Of a stretch of DNA of 64,000 nt, positions 48,364 to 59,686 are shown one piece after another. Every line of letters starts with the position of its first letter. The stretch's first letter is position 1. This DNA is from Trichopria drosophilae (taxonomy: Eukaryota > Arthropoda > Insecta > Hymenoptera > Diapriidae): positions 67,284,501 through 67,348,500 of the forward strand of contig CM059584.1 of assembly GCA_030407085.1 (NCBI GenBank), in the 5' to 3' direction. The translations under genes and the position numbers were made by a program. The notes under the pieces were generated by a model, which was not told the DNA's origin, made no database searches, and worked only from the letters and a program-made list of their open reading frames with translations.

Positions 48364-49140
48364 CACAAAAACTTTAAATTTTTGCGCTTATCCAAGTATT
48401 ATTTTGTATTCATATGTAATTTATTATCATTATATTTTTATATGTACTGATAGACAAACGATTTATTTTATATATGTATAAAGGGCATTTTGCCCGTTTA
48501 TGTGGTAATAAATAAATAAATAAATAAAAGTTATTCAGGACAAAGAGGCTCACATAACTGTAATAACAACTTTGACCTTGGGGTACATTTTCAAGGTCAT
48601 TTGAAGGACAAAGTTATTTTTTTTAATGGGAACTCCAATTTTTGATGCCAGATTCAGAAAGAGCGGCAAATTTCACGTCCGAAATGGTAGTTTATAAATT
48701 TTTGGAATGACCTTAACTATGTCTAATCAAGGCTAAATATGAAACATTCATCTAACAGCTGTTGTTTTCAAGCTTTGATGAATTTCAAGGTCATTGGAAG
48801 GTCATTTTTGTTTAATGGGAACCCGTATTTTTGGTACCGGATTCGGAAAGAGAAGAAAATTTGAGGTCGAGAATGTTAGTCTACACATCAGTTTTACGAG
48901 TCTCCTTTAAAAGGTCAAATGTTGAAAAGTCTCCCATAAGCTGTTTTTTTTCATGTTTGATTGTTTACTAGGTTTAGAAGCCGATGACTAACTAGTAGGC
49001 CCTTAATGTCAAATATTACAGCCATTTAGAAGCAGTTTAATTAAATGAAATATTCCACTTTTGTCCTTAATCTTACTTTTAGCGTTACCCAGAAACAACG
49101 ACGTGGACGTAGTAAGTTCTGTTTCCTTCAGGGTGATTCT

Positions 49141-49222
49141 TTAGCATGAGTCCCTTTGTCTCTCACGTTTGGGGTGCTTGTTTAGCGTGAGTCTCCTTGC
49201 CTCTCACGTTTTGGGTGCTTGT
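49141..49222 (+). repeat. 41-bp tandem duplication next to the transposase stop
   Basis: TTAGC(A/G)TGAGTC...CTCTCACGTTT at 49141 and 49182. It is just downstream of the transposase gene on the minus strand. Confidence 0.8.
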
Positions 49223-50281
49223 TTATAGCAGATGTTCAAAATTACGTCCATTTGCTTCAAGACATAAATGTAAACGTCTTTGAAAGTGCTGAGCTGTTTT
49301 GAGCAATGTCTCTCTGGGAATTGATGCACAAGCTTCATTGATACGATCTATCATGTTCTGTCTGGTTGTTGGTCGTTCTTTGAGAACAGGATTTTTTAGG
49401 AAGCCCCATAAATAAAAATCTGGAGATGTCATGTCTGGTGAATTAGGGGGCCAGTGAACTGGACCTCCTCTTCCTATCCATCTTTCATTATAATTTTTAT
49501 TTAGAAATTCACGTACTACGTGTGCAAAGTGTGCTGGTGCACCATCTCGCTGGAGCCACATTCTTCGCCTTGTCATTAAATCAACATTTTCTAACATTCC
49601 TGGCAACTGATCACTTAGTAACTCCAAATAGCTGTGTCTATCAACATTTCCGTCGAAAAAATAAGGGCTAATCAAATAACCATTTATTATGCCACACCAC
49701 ACCATAATGCTCCATCGATGTTGGTGGTCTACAGCTCTGTGCCAGCGTGGGTTTTGATCCGGCCAATAATGACAATTGTGCGTGTTAAGCATTCCATCAC
49801 TGTTAATCTTTGACTCGTCAGAAAACATTACATATCTAAAAAACTCTGGATCTTCGTCTATCACCCTTAAAGCCCATCTGCAGAATTCACTTCGCATTTG
49901 AACATGATTTGGCCTTAATTCATGAACTAAATGGATGTGGTAGGCATGATATCTGAGATTTTTTAGAATTCTTAGAGCCGTTGCTCTTGGTATGCCAATT
50001 TCTCGTTCAATCTGAAGGCTGCTAATGTGAGGATCCATATGAACAGCTGCTTGGACAGTCAAGACACGAACATCATTTTCATCGTAATCGCGATGTCTGC
50101 GCTGGCGAGCGAGGCGCCTATCACGAGCTCTTCTAGTCAATCTTTGTATTGTTCTATCATTAGGGTATCTCCTATTTGGAAATTGTTGAGCGTATCGCCT
50201 TTCCGCTAAACGATAATTATTATTGCATTGCCTCAAAACCATTATTACATCAATAATTTCATTATGAGAATAGTCAGCCAT
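49223..50281 (-). CDS. DD41D mariner transposase, 352 residues, intact
   Basis: Cut-and-paste transposase. ATG at 50281, stop at 49223-49225, no internal break. Residues about 5-60 form an HTH (YSHNEIIDVIMVLRQ, DRTIQRLTRRARDRR), and 85-110 a second (SLQIEREIGIPRATALRILK). Catalytic Asp155 (MFSDESKIN), Asp246 (LQRDGAPAHF) and Asp288 (WPPNSPDMTSPDFYLWG), with 41 residues between the last two. That spacing defines the DD41D group of the IS630-Tc1-mariner superfamily. The element's own ends are intact but one is split by the LINE, so it could supply enzyme but may not move well itself. Confidence 0.9.
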   Translation of the reverse strand: MADYSHNEIIDVIMVLRQCNNNYRLAERRYAQQFPNRRYPNDRTIQRLTRRARDRRLARQRRHRDYDENDVRVLTVQAAVHMDPHISSLQIEREIGIPRATALRILKNLRYHAYHIHLVHELRPNHVQMRSEFCRWALRVIDEDPEFFRYVMFSDESKINSDGMLNTHNCHYWPDQNPRWHRAVDHQHRWSIMVWCGIINGYLISPYFFDGNVDRHSYLELLSDQLPGMLENVDLMTRRRMWLQRDGAPAHFAHVVREFLNKNYNERWIGRGGPVHWPPNSPDMTSPDFYLWGFLKNPVLKERPTTRQNMIDRINEACASIPRETLLKTAQHFQRRLHLCLEANGRNFEHLL

Positions 50282-50854
50282 TATGAAAGTTTAAATTTAC
50301 AATAAGACTGATATGTTTAAATTTATATCATAAGTTTAGTGAAATAAAGAAAAGTGATTGATAATAATAAAAAAAATCAAAAAGTAGTCAGTGTAGTAAA
50401 TTATTTTTCAATTGAACCTCAACAAAAATTTGTTACTTCAAAATTTTATCCTGAAATACAGATGTAAAGCTCTATGATCGATTCCTTTTGACTAACTGGA
50501 AACCCATTTCTGTAACGGGAGCCGCGTGTCGATCTGTGAGTGTCATCACTACGCCTGGCGGCGACAAGCATAACTGCAGTAGAAACGCCGCCCGCGTGCT
50601 GACGAAATTTATAAACTACTATTTCGGACGTGAAATTTGCCGCTCTTTCTGAATCTGCATAAAAAATTGGAGTTCCCATTTTAAAAAATAACATTGTCCT
50701 TCAAATGACCTTGAAAATGTACCCCAAGGTCAAAGTTGTTATTACAGTTATGTGAGCCCCTTTGTCTTGAATAACTTTTGTCTAAACATTTTTTTTTAAT
50801 TCGGCTTGGCAACAGAGATATTCGGGTGCGTTGATTAAAATGAGCCACCCTGTA

Positions 50855-51179
50855 TATCAAAATGGCTGATAATACTATTTTTCGTTTTTTTTTTCATTCC
50901 GGGCGTCATATTGGAAAATCGACTGTAAATATTGGAGAATGGGCATCAGATTCGGAAAGAGCGGGCTTCAGCACTAAAAGATATGCACTTTTATAAAAAT
51001 TCTTTCATGCGTTCTGCGAAAATTATTTAGGTAAACGATAGCTGGAATTAGAAACGAAACGGATTAATAAATATTTTTGGGATTTAAACACAAATAAAAA
51101 AAAAAAATAAAAAATCGGCCTGCATCAGTGCACTACAAATTTTATACAGAATATTTTCGTTTTTGTTTTATTAAGAATG
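50855..51179 (+). other. Dispersed-repeat remnant
   Basis: AAAATGGCTGATAATAC and CGTCATATTGG motifs of the dispersed family; otherwise unassigned. Confidence 0.35.
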
Positions 51180-51775
51180 GTTAAGAATTCAAATCTGCAG
51201 ACTTTTTTGGGACAAACAAACTCCTAGCCGCTAGTGTACGGCGTACGCTACGCTGGAGGCGTCTGAGAAACCATGGAGTTCGCAATATTCCATGTGTGGA
51301 TTTTGTCTCGTTCAACGAGGGAGAACGAATTACGATAGTGCCGGAAGAGTTTCGTAGAATGATTTCCACTCAGCACAAATATTTTCAGGTAGGGGATCAT
51401 TCCACTCCTGGTGCAGTAGTCAAAGCTGGTGAATAAAAAACTTCGCTGAAAGGATCACAGGTGAGACCCAACTTAGGGGGTCCAAAAGTCGGGAAATGAT
51501 CGAGAGCAACGTGCGCTTTGTCAGGCAGCTTGAAGAAATTAAATTAATCTTGAATTGATACTAATCTCGACTGGGATTTCAGAAGACGCGTAAAATCTTG
51601 AGTCCTGCCGTCTCGTAAAAAGATCGTTTGCTAGCTAGACCGTGTTTCACACGGTCAATGTCTACAAGCAAATGAGGTGAATTACTTTCGTAAATGGAAT
51701 TGACCACAGTCCAACAGGGCGTTTAGCTGATCTCGTATCTGTTGAGCTTCGTCAAGGTCGTTCGGAAGTCCATGG
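51180..51775 (-). pseudogene. BEL/Pao reverse transcriptase-RNase H remnant (third element)
   Basis: Minus strand, one main frame with at least five stops: LNALLDCGQFHLRK, AGLKILRVF*NPSRD, LLDPLSWVSPVILSAKFF, EWNDPLPENICAEWKSF, LPALS*FVLPR and CELHGFSDASSVAYAV. These are, in order, the thumb-connection and the first RNase H block (catalytic Asp in FSDAS) of BEL/Pao pol. The YVDD part is missing. It is fused in frame to the gypsy integrase to its right. Confidence 0.78.
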
Positions 51776-52195
51776 CGCGTTGTCAGTGTCCGGTTCACTT
51801 GCTCAACCGGGTTGGCCTGGGGATGGTACGGAGATGTAGTAATCGATTGCACTCCGTACGCCGACATCTTGTCCATCACTTCGTTTCGGAATTCCTTTCC
51901 ATTGTCCGTTAGGAGGTATGAAGGCGTCTCCCATCGGAATAATACTAAGTCTTCGAATGCTCGAGCGATACTCCTGCCGTTGGCGGTCCTCAGCGCTTTC
52001 AGCTCCACCCACCTGGTTAACATATCGGTGAACACGAGGATGTACCGATTCTGTCCACGGCTAGGCGGAAATGGGCCCATGATGTCGGCAGACACCACGG
52101 TCCACGGCTTTTCAACGATTCGTTGGCCCATTAAACCTGGTGGCCCGCCATGCGCTGTCTTCTGAACTTGACAGTCGCGACACTATCCGATAAAT
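51776..52195 (-). pseudogene. Gypsy integrase core (first gypsy element)
   Basis: Minus strand: WTVVSADIMGPFP with the first catalytic Asp, YLLTDNGKEF with the second and YHPQANPVEQVNRTL with the Glu. The C-terminal domain is missing: after NRTLTTRHG the frame continues as BEL/Pao. The zinc half CRDCQVQK is just upstream, after two TAG stops (near 52190 and 52175). Confidence 0.85.
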
Positions 52196-52197
52196 TG

Positions 52198-52940
52198 CTA
52201 CACATCGTACCGAAGGCCAGGCCAGTAGTACTCTACTGCTAGGCGGCAATACGTCTTCTCGACGCCATAGTGTCCGGCATGCGCCTCCTCATGCGCATTG
52301 CTGAGGGCTTGCGCTCGCAATCCGACCGGCAGTACTAACTTCCAGCGGTTCTCCCCTCCTGTCACCGGGTCCAATAGTGGATCGGATCGGGAGTGATATA
52401 GCGGATCGTCCTCTAGTCTCCACTCGGGGTACCGCTCAGGATGAGCTCGTACCAACTCTCTCCTCCTCTCGTACCAGTCGTCTTTCTCCGCTGCTACTCG
52501 CATGGCTCCGACGTCCTCTTCAATCCTCCGGGAAAGGGCGTCCGGTACATGATGCAACGCTCCTTTCTTATGACGAATTGTGAAATTCCATCCCTGCAAC
52601 TCTAAGGCCAGCGGGCTAGACGTTCCATTGGATCTTTTAGGTTGCGCAGCCACTGAAGGCTGCTGTGGTCGGTTATGACCTCAATCGCATAACCTTCCAG
52701 GTATGCCCGGAGCTTCTTCACGCCCCATACCACTGCCAAGCACTCCTTCTCCGTAGTCGAGTAATTCTTCTCGGCGGCGGTGAGGGTACGACTCAAGTAG
52801 ATAATGGGGTGCTCCCCGTCATCCTGTTGATGCGTAAGCACTGCTCCGAGGGCATAGTCGCTGGCGTCTGTTTGTAAAGTAAAGGGCCGCTTGAAATCAG
52901 GCCTCCCTAGCACTGGGGCCTCCGTCAGTGCTGCTTTCAA
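52198..52940 (-). pseudogene. Gypsy RNase H and integrase zinc domain
   Basis: 52940-52602: RNase H with TLQTDASDYALGAVL, EKNYSTTEKECLAVVWG and ITDHSSLQWL. 52653-52198 in another frame: GWNFTIRHKKGALHHVPDAL, SRR and HEEAHAGHYGVEKTYCRL, the H2C2 zinc start of integrase. A frameshift near 52630 divides them. Confidence 0.88.
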
Positions 52941-52976
52941 ACTCTCAAATGCCTGCTCTTGCTCCTCGCCCCACTC

Positions 52977-53705
52977 TCACTGCTGATTCTTCCTGGTCAG
53001 CTTGGTGAGTGGAAGTCTCTTCTCGACGACGTTTGGTATGAAACGGGCATACCACCCCACCATCCCGAGGAAGCATCGAACTTGCTTCAACGTTCGCGGT
53101 GGCGGGTACTCCAGAACAGGGCGGATTTTCTCCGTATCGGGCCTCAATCCTTCTCGATCAATCCGGTATCCGAGATAAACCGCACTCTCGCAGAAGAATT
53201 CCGACTTATCTCGGTTTAATTGGAGACTGACTCGTACAATGGTCTCCAATACTCGACGGACCCAGACCATATGTTCGTCGAAAGACTCGTTGACGATGAT
53301 TATGTCGTCTAGGTAGACGAACACCCTCGGTTCGGACTCTGGTCCGATGAGTGAATCCATCAGCCGCTGGAATGTGGCGGGAGCATTCGTAAGTCCGTAC
53401 GGCATCCTTTTAAATTGGTACAGCCCTCTACCGGCCACAGAGAATGCCGTAATCTCTCGGCTTCTCGCTTCTAGCGACACTTGGAAGTAGGCCTGGCTGA
53501 GGTCTATTTTACTGATAAACCTCGCTCGGCGAACTTTATCCAGAATGCCGTCTATGTTCGGCGGCGGATACGCGTCCTTCCTCGTGACGGCGTTCGCGTC
53601 GCGGTAATCGACGCAGAACCGGTAGGTCCCATTCGGCTTCCTTACCATGACTGGCGAACTCGACCACGCGCTGGCGGATGGCTCAATGATGTCGTTCCTT
53701 ATCAT
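52977..53705 (-). pseudogene. Gypsy reverse transcriptase
   Basis: 243 codons without break: SSPVMVRKPNGTYRFCVDYR, DAYPPPNIDGIL, FISKIDLSQAYFQV, FKRMPYGLTNAPATFQRLMD, and the active box FVYLDDIIIV, then FLGMVGWYARFIP. The catalytic Asp triad is present. An in-frame TGA at 52974-52976 (minus) separates it from RNase H. Both ends are broken, so the frame itself does not imply activity. Confidence 0.9.
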
Positions 53706-53709
53706 CGAA

Positions 53710-54300
53710 TCGACCTCGGCTTGGGCGGCCTCTCAGACGGCCGGCGACACACGACGAAAACGGAGTTTCACCGATCGCGCGTCTTCTACATCTATGACGT
53801 GCTCTATCAGCGTGGCCGTACCTAGCGTAGCTGGGGGTGGGGGTAGCAGTTCGTACAACAATCTGGTCAGCTGCCCCTCCTGATTGGACGTGACCTCTGC
53901 CAACCCCGCACACTCCGCGTGGATAGTTGCTTCTTCCGCAACAGCGAAGCGTTTTCATGGGCCGTTGTCACTTCTACACTGCCCTTCTTGACAGTCGACG
54001 GTGATTCCCACCGATCTGAGGAAATCTGTTCCCAGAATGGCCTCGTATTCTACCACCGCGGCGACGCGGAAGGAAACCCGCTCGATCCGATTTCCCACGT
54101 CCACCATCAGTGGCAGTATTCCGGTAATTTCCGTGGAATGGAAAGGCGCTCCTTAATCCTCCTTTATGGGGCAGTATATGGTCTTGACATGCGTCGGCGA
54201 TCCTCGGTCCGACGAACGACCGTGTAGCTCCTGTGTCGCGGACTCCTCGGACTGCGACTCCGGCGACGACGAAGTCAAAATAGAGGCGGTCATCCACCAT
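53710..54300 (-). pseudogene. Gypsy protease region
   Basis: 54300 onward reads YFDFVVAGVAVRGVRDTGAT, the aspartic protease active site (DTGA), then SFVGPRIADAC. Frames change near 54180 and 53950. The linker to RT is degraded. Confidence 0.65.
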
Positions 54301-54570
54301 GCCTCTTCCGGCAGCGATGTTTTCTTCTATTTCACCTCTATCTCTTCATGACGGGATACCCCATTTCTCCGTTACCAATCGGAGAACCTCCTCTTCGCGG
54401 CGCACTCGTCCTCCAGTTTGATGGAAACGACTGCGGGCCTGGTCGGGAAGACTCGTGTCTCGACCCGCGCTACTCGTTTCCCGAGTGTTGTACACCAGCT
54501 TCCATGCATTGCACGCATCCCGACGTATCGTGCCGAATTTACCGCATCCGTAGCACTACCGGGGCTCCGG

Positions 54571-54612
54571 GCACTCGCGCCCGAAATGGCCCGTCCCGCC
54601 GCAGTTATAGCA
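54571..54612 (-). pseudogene. Gypsy nucleocapsid zinc knuckle
   Basis: Minus strand CYNCGGTGHFGREC, a canonical CX2CX4HX4C. A second one just downstream (CYGCGKFG...DAC, about 54560-54510) has lost its His. Confidence 0.75.
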
Positions 54613-54783
54613 CGGGAGCGCTCCTGGTGCCACTCTCAACTCCCCCCTCCTAGGCCTAACGTGGCGGGGCAAAGTCGGGCATCTCTCAGGAAGCGGCACT
54701 ACGGATTGCCGGAGCTCTTCGGTTGCTCTCGGCGGCTGTCGTCCTGGCTGATTATGTGGTCGAACAGCTGCTGTTCTCGGTGC

Positions 54784-55612
54784 TCATCTCCTCGGTGGGG
54801 GCGGCTCTCGATTGGCTTGCCTTTCTAGCAATACCGCAGCTATCTCCTCTCGGCTGCTTCTCCTTAATTTTTCGGCTCTACCCCTCTTCTTGCGGTTTCG
54901 CTGACGACGACGACGACGACGACGCTGACGACGATGAATCCGACAATTCTTTCCCGGCGGCCACCCTGATGTTCCTGGACGAAACTCGGTTTCCGCTCTC
55001 CTTGCGGGCTGTCGTAGTGAGTTGCCGGTATCGGACATCTCATCGCTTATCGTCTTCGAATTCTCGACTAGCCTCGAACAGCTCGGCGAACGTCGCGCAA
55101 TCTCGGACACTCGTGGATTTACGGTAATCCGGCCGTAAGTTTCGGATCGTCATCCTAACTTGGCACTCTTCTGGTGGTGGCACTCGCATTTTTCGGAATC
55201 GTCGCCGAAATTCCTGCAGGAAATCCTCCATATCTTCTGTCCGGTCTTAAATCCTTTCATGGATCGACAGAAGAATCTCGGTGTCTTCGATTTCTAAGCC
55301 GAACCGACGCTTGATCCCTCTTTCGAACGTTCTCCACGTTCTCAGTAAAGTGAGCTCGTCCCGAGTCCACTGTCTTGCCTTCCCCTCGAATAGGCCCGGT
55401 AAGACGCGTAGCACGTCTCCCTCGGGTAGCTCGAGGCAATCCATGCATTCGTGCAATCCCGCTAAAAATTCTTCGACGTTGGACCCGCAGCTGCTTCGGG
55501 GTCCATCCACCCTGAGAATGTCTTCTCGATTCCTCAGGCGGAGCAGCATAATGGCCGTGCTCGGGAAACGTCCATCTCGGCCGTGCTGTGACCCTATGGA
55601 GATCTCTTTCAT
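54784..55612 (-). pseudogene. Gypsy gag core
   Basis: Minus strand: VEEFLAGLHECMDCLELPEG, VLPGLFEGKARQWTRDELTL and FERGIKRRFG, then (after a break near 55240) DFLQEFRRRFRKMRVPPPEE and MTIRNLRPDYRK. This is the retrotransposon gag capsid domain. An Arg-rich tail follows (54990-54900), encoded by a GAC/GTC repeat at 54902-54928. Confidence 0.75.
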
Positions 55613-56497
55613 CCGAGGCTACTTCCTCGTAATCCTCCACCGAGCTGCTTCTTAGCCGCGTTTCCTCAGAACGAATCCCTCGCCTGATTCTCGCGTCTGC
55701 GCGGCTTCCTGGTTGGTCCCTGGGTGGTCGAATCTCGTTCTCCTCTCTTTCTCGTGCTCGTTCGGCTTTTCTCCGACGATCGTCCTGGTACCCTTCGCTC
55801 GGGCTCTCCTCCTCGTCTTCCTCTTCGGATTGGGCCACAAAAAGAGTGTGCTTTGCTGCTATGCGCGTGCGAAGGCGATCGTCCTCGGTCTCCGTCTCTT
55901 CAGGCAGTGCGAGCGCCCTCTCCGAAAATTCCGGGCAGTATCTGCGGGGAATGGCTCCCTGGCGCACGGGGTTAGAAGCCGCCAGCGGTCTGTGGATCAC
56001 TGTTGTCCCTTGCGGGTGATGCCACGACCCGCTGCTCAAAGTGACATATGTCATTGGCACGGCGTATATCATCGTCCCCACTGGATGGTCGAACCCTGGT
56101 CTGGCGACGTCCACAATTCCGGGTGACACTCTCTAACCCGTTGTGGTCCAAGTAGCCGTGGACGATATCGTGTCCTTCTTCACGGCTTGACAAGTGACGA
56201 TCCTGGTCGAAAACTCATCTTGTCCCACGCTGGTGTTCGTCCCTCCGAGATGTGGACGTGAACATTCGTTTCGGAAGCGCCGGATTTTATCGCGCTCTCG
56301 GCCTCTTCTTCTGAGAGTTCCTCCGATTGAGCTCTCGCAAGTCGGGCACGTAGGACCTCCTCATGTCCGATTGTACTCAGGCCTACTACTCTGAGCCTTG
56401 CTATGACCTCTCTGCGGGAGAACTCGAGCCGATCCTCCGCGCCTTGCGAGACCTCACTCAAAGGTTTCTGCGAGGCAACGGTCCTCTTTTTTGTCAT
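55613..56497 (-). pseudogene. Gypsy gag N-terminal region
   Basis: ATG at 56497. 56497-56180 has a SAP-like segment (EVIARLRVVGLSTIGHEEVL). Then in another frame a Glu/Arg-rich charged linker (about 55960-55640). At least one frameshift near 56190. The start is the first Met of the element's coding region. Confidence 0.55.
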
Positions 56498-57306
56498 CGC
56501 GATGCCCTACTCTAATTTTCGCCTAATGCGGCCTCTCGCGATCGCGGACTACTCAAGGTCACTCCACTCAACACTGACCTCCTCGGCACTTCACTGCTCT
56601 TTCTTTGGTTTTTATTATTATTTTTACGCACTCGCGTTTCTCTCCTTCACACACTCTCTCCACTCTTTAACCCAAATTGGTGTGCTCTGTGCACTGTGCA
56701 CGCTACTCTCCTGCACACCTGGAGTTGTCCGCTCTCGCACGCGGATACTCCACCTAAACGTAGGCCGCACTGGAGTAGCCCTATCCGACGACTCGACCTC
56801 TGCGATTGGTCCCGCGATCTGTCTACTCTATCTCTCCCGTCGCGGACGCGCCCAACGGAGAAACGGGCAAGCTCGCGGTTCGACTGGTCTGACAGTCGAC
56901 TGTGGTTGTCGGACAGCCTGGTGTCACTCGCTTTGCACCTGTACACAAAGAATCTGTTCTTTGTGTCCACTTAACCTAAATCGCTTAACCTAAGAGAAGG
57001 GTTATGTATCTTTTTTTTCAATCACAAATTACAACTTATTATCTAATTTTAATTCTATTACTATCCTATTCTAATTATTGTTCTTATCCTATTCTATCTC
57101 TAATTTAAATACTCACGGGAGGAACGAAGCGACGAGCACCGTTTCCGTGCAACAGAAATCCCCATACGGCGCGCTCCTTTGGACAAGCACGTTGCTTGCC
57201 CAAGATGGCGGCTTTCACTCGCGTTCGCCGGAAAAATAGTGAACTGCCTCGTGGCCGAGACTCCGAAACTTTTTCTCACTAATTTTTTTCACTCACGCAC
57301 TTTTAA
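56498..57306 (-). other. Probable 5' leader of the gypsy element
   Basis: No coding support. CG-rich 56680-56960; AT-rich 57000-57110 with TCCTATTCTA repeats. AAGATGGCGGCTTTC at 57202. Confidence 0.35.
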
Positions 57307-57325
57307 GCTCCGCGTTGTGGCGCCA
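57307..57325 (-). promoter_or_regulatory. Possible gypsy primer binding site
   Basis: Minus strand TGGCGCCACAACGCGGAGC resembles the tRNA-Lys site TGGCGCCCAACGTGGGGC of insect gypsy elements. One inserted base relative to it. The LTR end next to it (…AATAAA) is not a CA, so this is unproved. Confidence 0.4.
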
Positions 57326-58117
57326 TTTATTATGGCTGCTTTTTGCACGACCGTTATTTATGCTGTTGTCCACCGTCCGTGAAACGGGTTGTGCAGTTTT
57401 CTCGGGAAAACTCCGCGCCAGGTGGACGACGCGTTCCTTTGCCCGGCTAGCTGGCAAACGTACTCCGGTAGGGCACGAACTCGCCCAGAGGAGGTCGGCT
57501 CCTGCATCCTTCCACGCCTGGAAACGGGGATCGCGAAATACCTTTGGCAGCACCGCACACCGCCCGCACAAGCTACGACAGGGGGTGTCGGCAGGAAAAC
57601 AATAAAGAATATATTTTTATTAAAAAAGGATATGCGGCCCTCGGCCCGTCTCAAATTTATTATTAATTAACTCACAATGGTTGGCCCACGGCCGACTTAC
57701 ATTTATTCTTCGCAATTGTTGGCGTTTCGCCCGCTCGCTCCCGCTTATTGGCGTTTCGCCCCCTTTTTATGACGGTAGGTCTCGTCCTCGTATTCGACTA
57801 CTTTATTTTAACTCTCTCGTTACGCACTACTAGCTTCTTAATCCCGATACTCGTTTTATTGCGTTCTTCCCGCTCGAAGGTTGCCTCGGTACTACTAACT
57901 GACTCTGCAAACTCCTTCCTGCTCAAAGGTTTGCACGGTACTAATCTGCGGCTCTCTGCGGCCGCGCATCTCCGTGCGCCGTTGCCGGCGGCGCTCGGGC
58001 ATTTTCGGAGCCGTTCTTTTCGGTAACGATCCTACTATCGATCAATTCGAATCATTGTATCACTCCGCGCTCTCGCGACCGCGGCTCGACTCCTGGACAA
58101 CGTAACGCTCCGTTACA
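57326..58117 (-). repeat. Candidate gypsy 5' LTR region (boundaries uncertain)
   Basis: Minus strand opens TGTAACGGAGCGTTACG at 58117, with a small palindrome, a start common in insect gypsy LTRs. AATAAA-type signals lie at about 57615-57630. An alternative inner border is TGTCGGCAGG at 57596. No second LTR is seen to the left. Confidence 0.35.
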
Positions 58118-59283
58118 ACGGAGTGGAAACGGTCGGGGAAACTGAATCAGAACTGTGGAAGTCATTTGCAATTGCAGTCCTCGATGCCTCGATCCTATTC
58201 ATCCGTTCTTTTTTCGTTCAGTTCAGTATTGGATATCAGGAACAGTTTAGTAAGAACCAATCAAAATTACGACTAGCAGGGGTTAAGATTACATACTGAA
58301 TACTGAATTGAACGAAAATAGAACAGATACTATGCACATAATTTTGGAAAATATTTATCATTGGAAATATATTTAAGGATATGTGTACACAAAAACGTGA
58401 AAGGAACTGTAAAAAAGTCGATGATCGTGGCGAAAAGTCAACTTTTGCAATGCCAAAGTCATCAAATTTCACACACGCCTCTCATATACGCATCGCCATA
58501 ACTTGTCGCATAAATCGTTCATCAAATTCTAAATTATTCAGAACGCAACATTAGCAAATCTTTATCGCAATAGTTCAAACCGACAGTCTTTTATGATTAT
58601 TACAAATTCATAACCGAATCGAACAAAAGGAGCCAATAATTTGCTCATTGAAATTCTTAAACCGTTAATACAATTTAAACTCCGGTACATAGTCTTATGT
58701 AACTTATATCCCGACTTGGTTGTAATTGAAAAGAGTTTACTTGGTTTTACTTTGCTCTTTTTTCACACAACGGTTCACGATTGCATTGAAGTATAATTTT
58801 ATTACGAATCCACGGATGCGTTGGTTCACTTTCTATACATCGTAACGACACTAAAAATACCTGGCTCTTGGACAGCAATGATACCTGCGATCCGGATGCT
58901 ACTTAACTTCAACGGCCGGGTATGGAAGAAGATGAGTGGTCTCTTCCTGGGGACGATGTCCGGGTATTCTAAACTAATATAGGAATGTTCTCACTTTTTT
59001 GGAGAGATGAACCGCCTGTCAAGGGAACGTTCCTCGTCCTATTACGTTATACCCAATATAACGGTAGAGATAATGGCTTCCCTTGATTTTTCCACCCCGT
59101 GCCGGGATCGATCTGTTTTCCGGATATTCGCAGAATTCTAAAACCTGGCTGGCTGCGCACTGCTTGGCCGAATTGCAAAACCGGACAACTCCTTTTCCAG
59201 GATTTCGTGATTGCGGTTACAGTTACTCCATTGGTCTACTCCGGTTGAAATGCTGAAAAGCACAAAAATACCAAATGGTGAAA
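58118..59283 (+). other. Gene-less region
   Basis: No coding frame longer than about 80 codons. Unassigned, of mixed composition. Confidence 0.35.
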
Positions 59284-59686
59284 TGTAAATTAACATTTCC
59301 TACCAGGCCACAACTCCGATGACGAATGTTGGCAACCGCCACTTTCTCCGATTGGGAATTTTCCCCGCTCGCCACGAGGCCAAATCACGTTTTTTCTCTC
59401 TGCCGCACTTTTCGTGTTCGGTGCGATGCTTGTCGTGAGTTGCGAAAAAGAAGGGAAAACACTCGCTTTTCGCGTATTGATAAACTTCTGCTCTGTTATT
59501 GTTTATAACACACTGATTTCGCTTTCTTTTTATCATACTACGATCGTCCATACTTGTGATTTGTTTCTCTCGACCTAGTGACGCCACTCGCGGATAACAC
59601 ATACAACCACGCTGTGGTGGGGAGGACGCGCGAGATTCGAATATCCTTCCGCGCGCGAAATTCAAAACTCGGGCGGTACCCCTACA
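59284..59686 (-). repeat. Candidate LTR of the second gypsy fragment
   Basis: Minus strand opens TGTAGGGGTACCGCCC right after a purine-rich GCGATGGGGGATATT (polypurine-tract-like), and closes GTTAATTTACA. The size of 403 bp fits an LTR. No second copy, so unconfirmed. A 132-codon frame inside has no likeness. Confidence 0.35.

Larger units (their letters stand above)
43555..48528 (+). mobile_element. Nearly complete jockey-superfamily LINE
   Basis: Starts directly after the mariner sequence GTTTAGATAAA, and ends in an AATAAATAAATAAATAAA tail before AGTTATTC. The uninterrupted mariner site is seen at 50770-50790, so the target duplication is TAAA or a little more. 700-bp 5' UTR, ORF1, ORF2, short 3' UTR with hairpin GGGCATTTTGCCC. 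Full-length insertion. Confidence 0.9.
43480..50852 (-). mobile_element. DD41D mariner, split by a LINE
   Basis: Ends CAGGGTGGCTCATTTTAATC and complement, TA at 43478-43479 and 50853-50854. Without the LINE (43555-48528) the element is about 2.4 kb. Terminal inverted repeats about 250 bp; on the left they are split by the LINE (43480-43554, then 48529-48700), on the right 50610-50852. Repeat-like subterminal copies (AAGGTCATT...TTTAATGGGAAC) continue to 48850. Confidence 0.9.

Noticed and set aside
55257..56129. 290-codon minus frame as a separate protein
   Set aside because: It overlaps gypsy gag on the same strand. Its N-terminal charged half is the gag linker and the rest is an out-of-frame read of the capsid.
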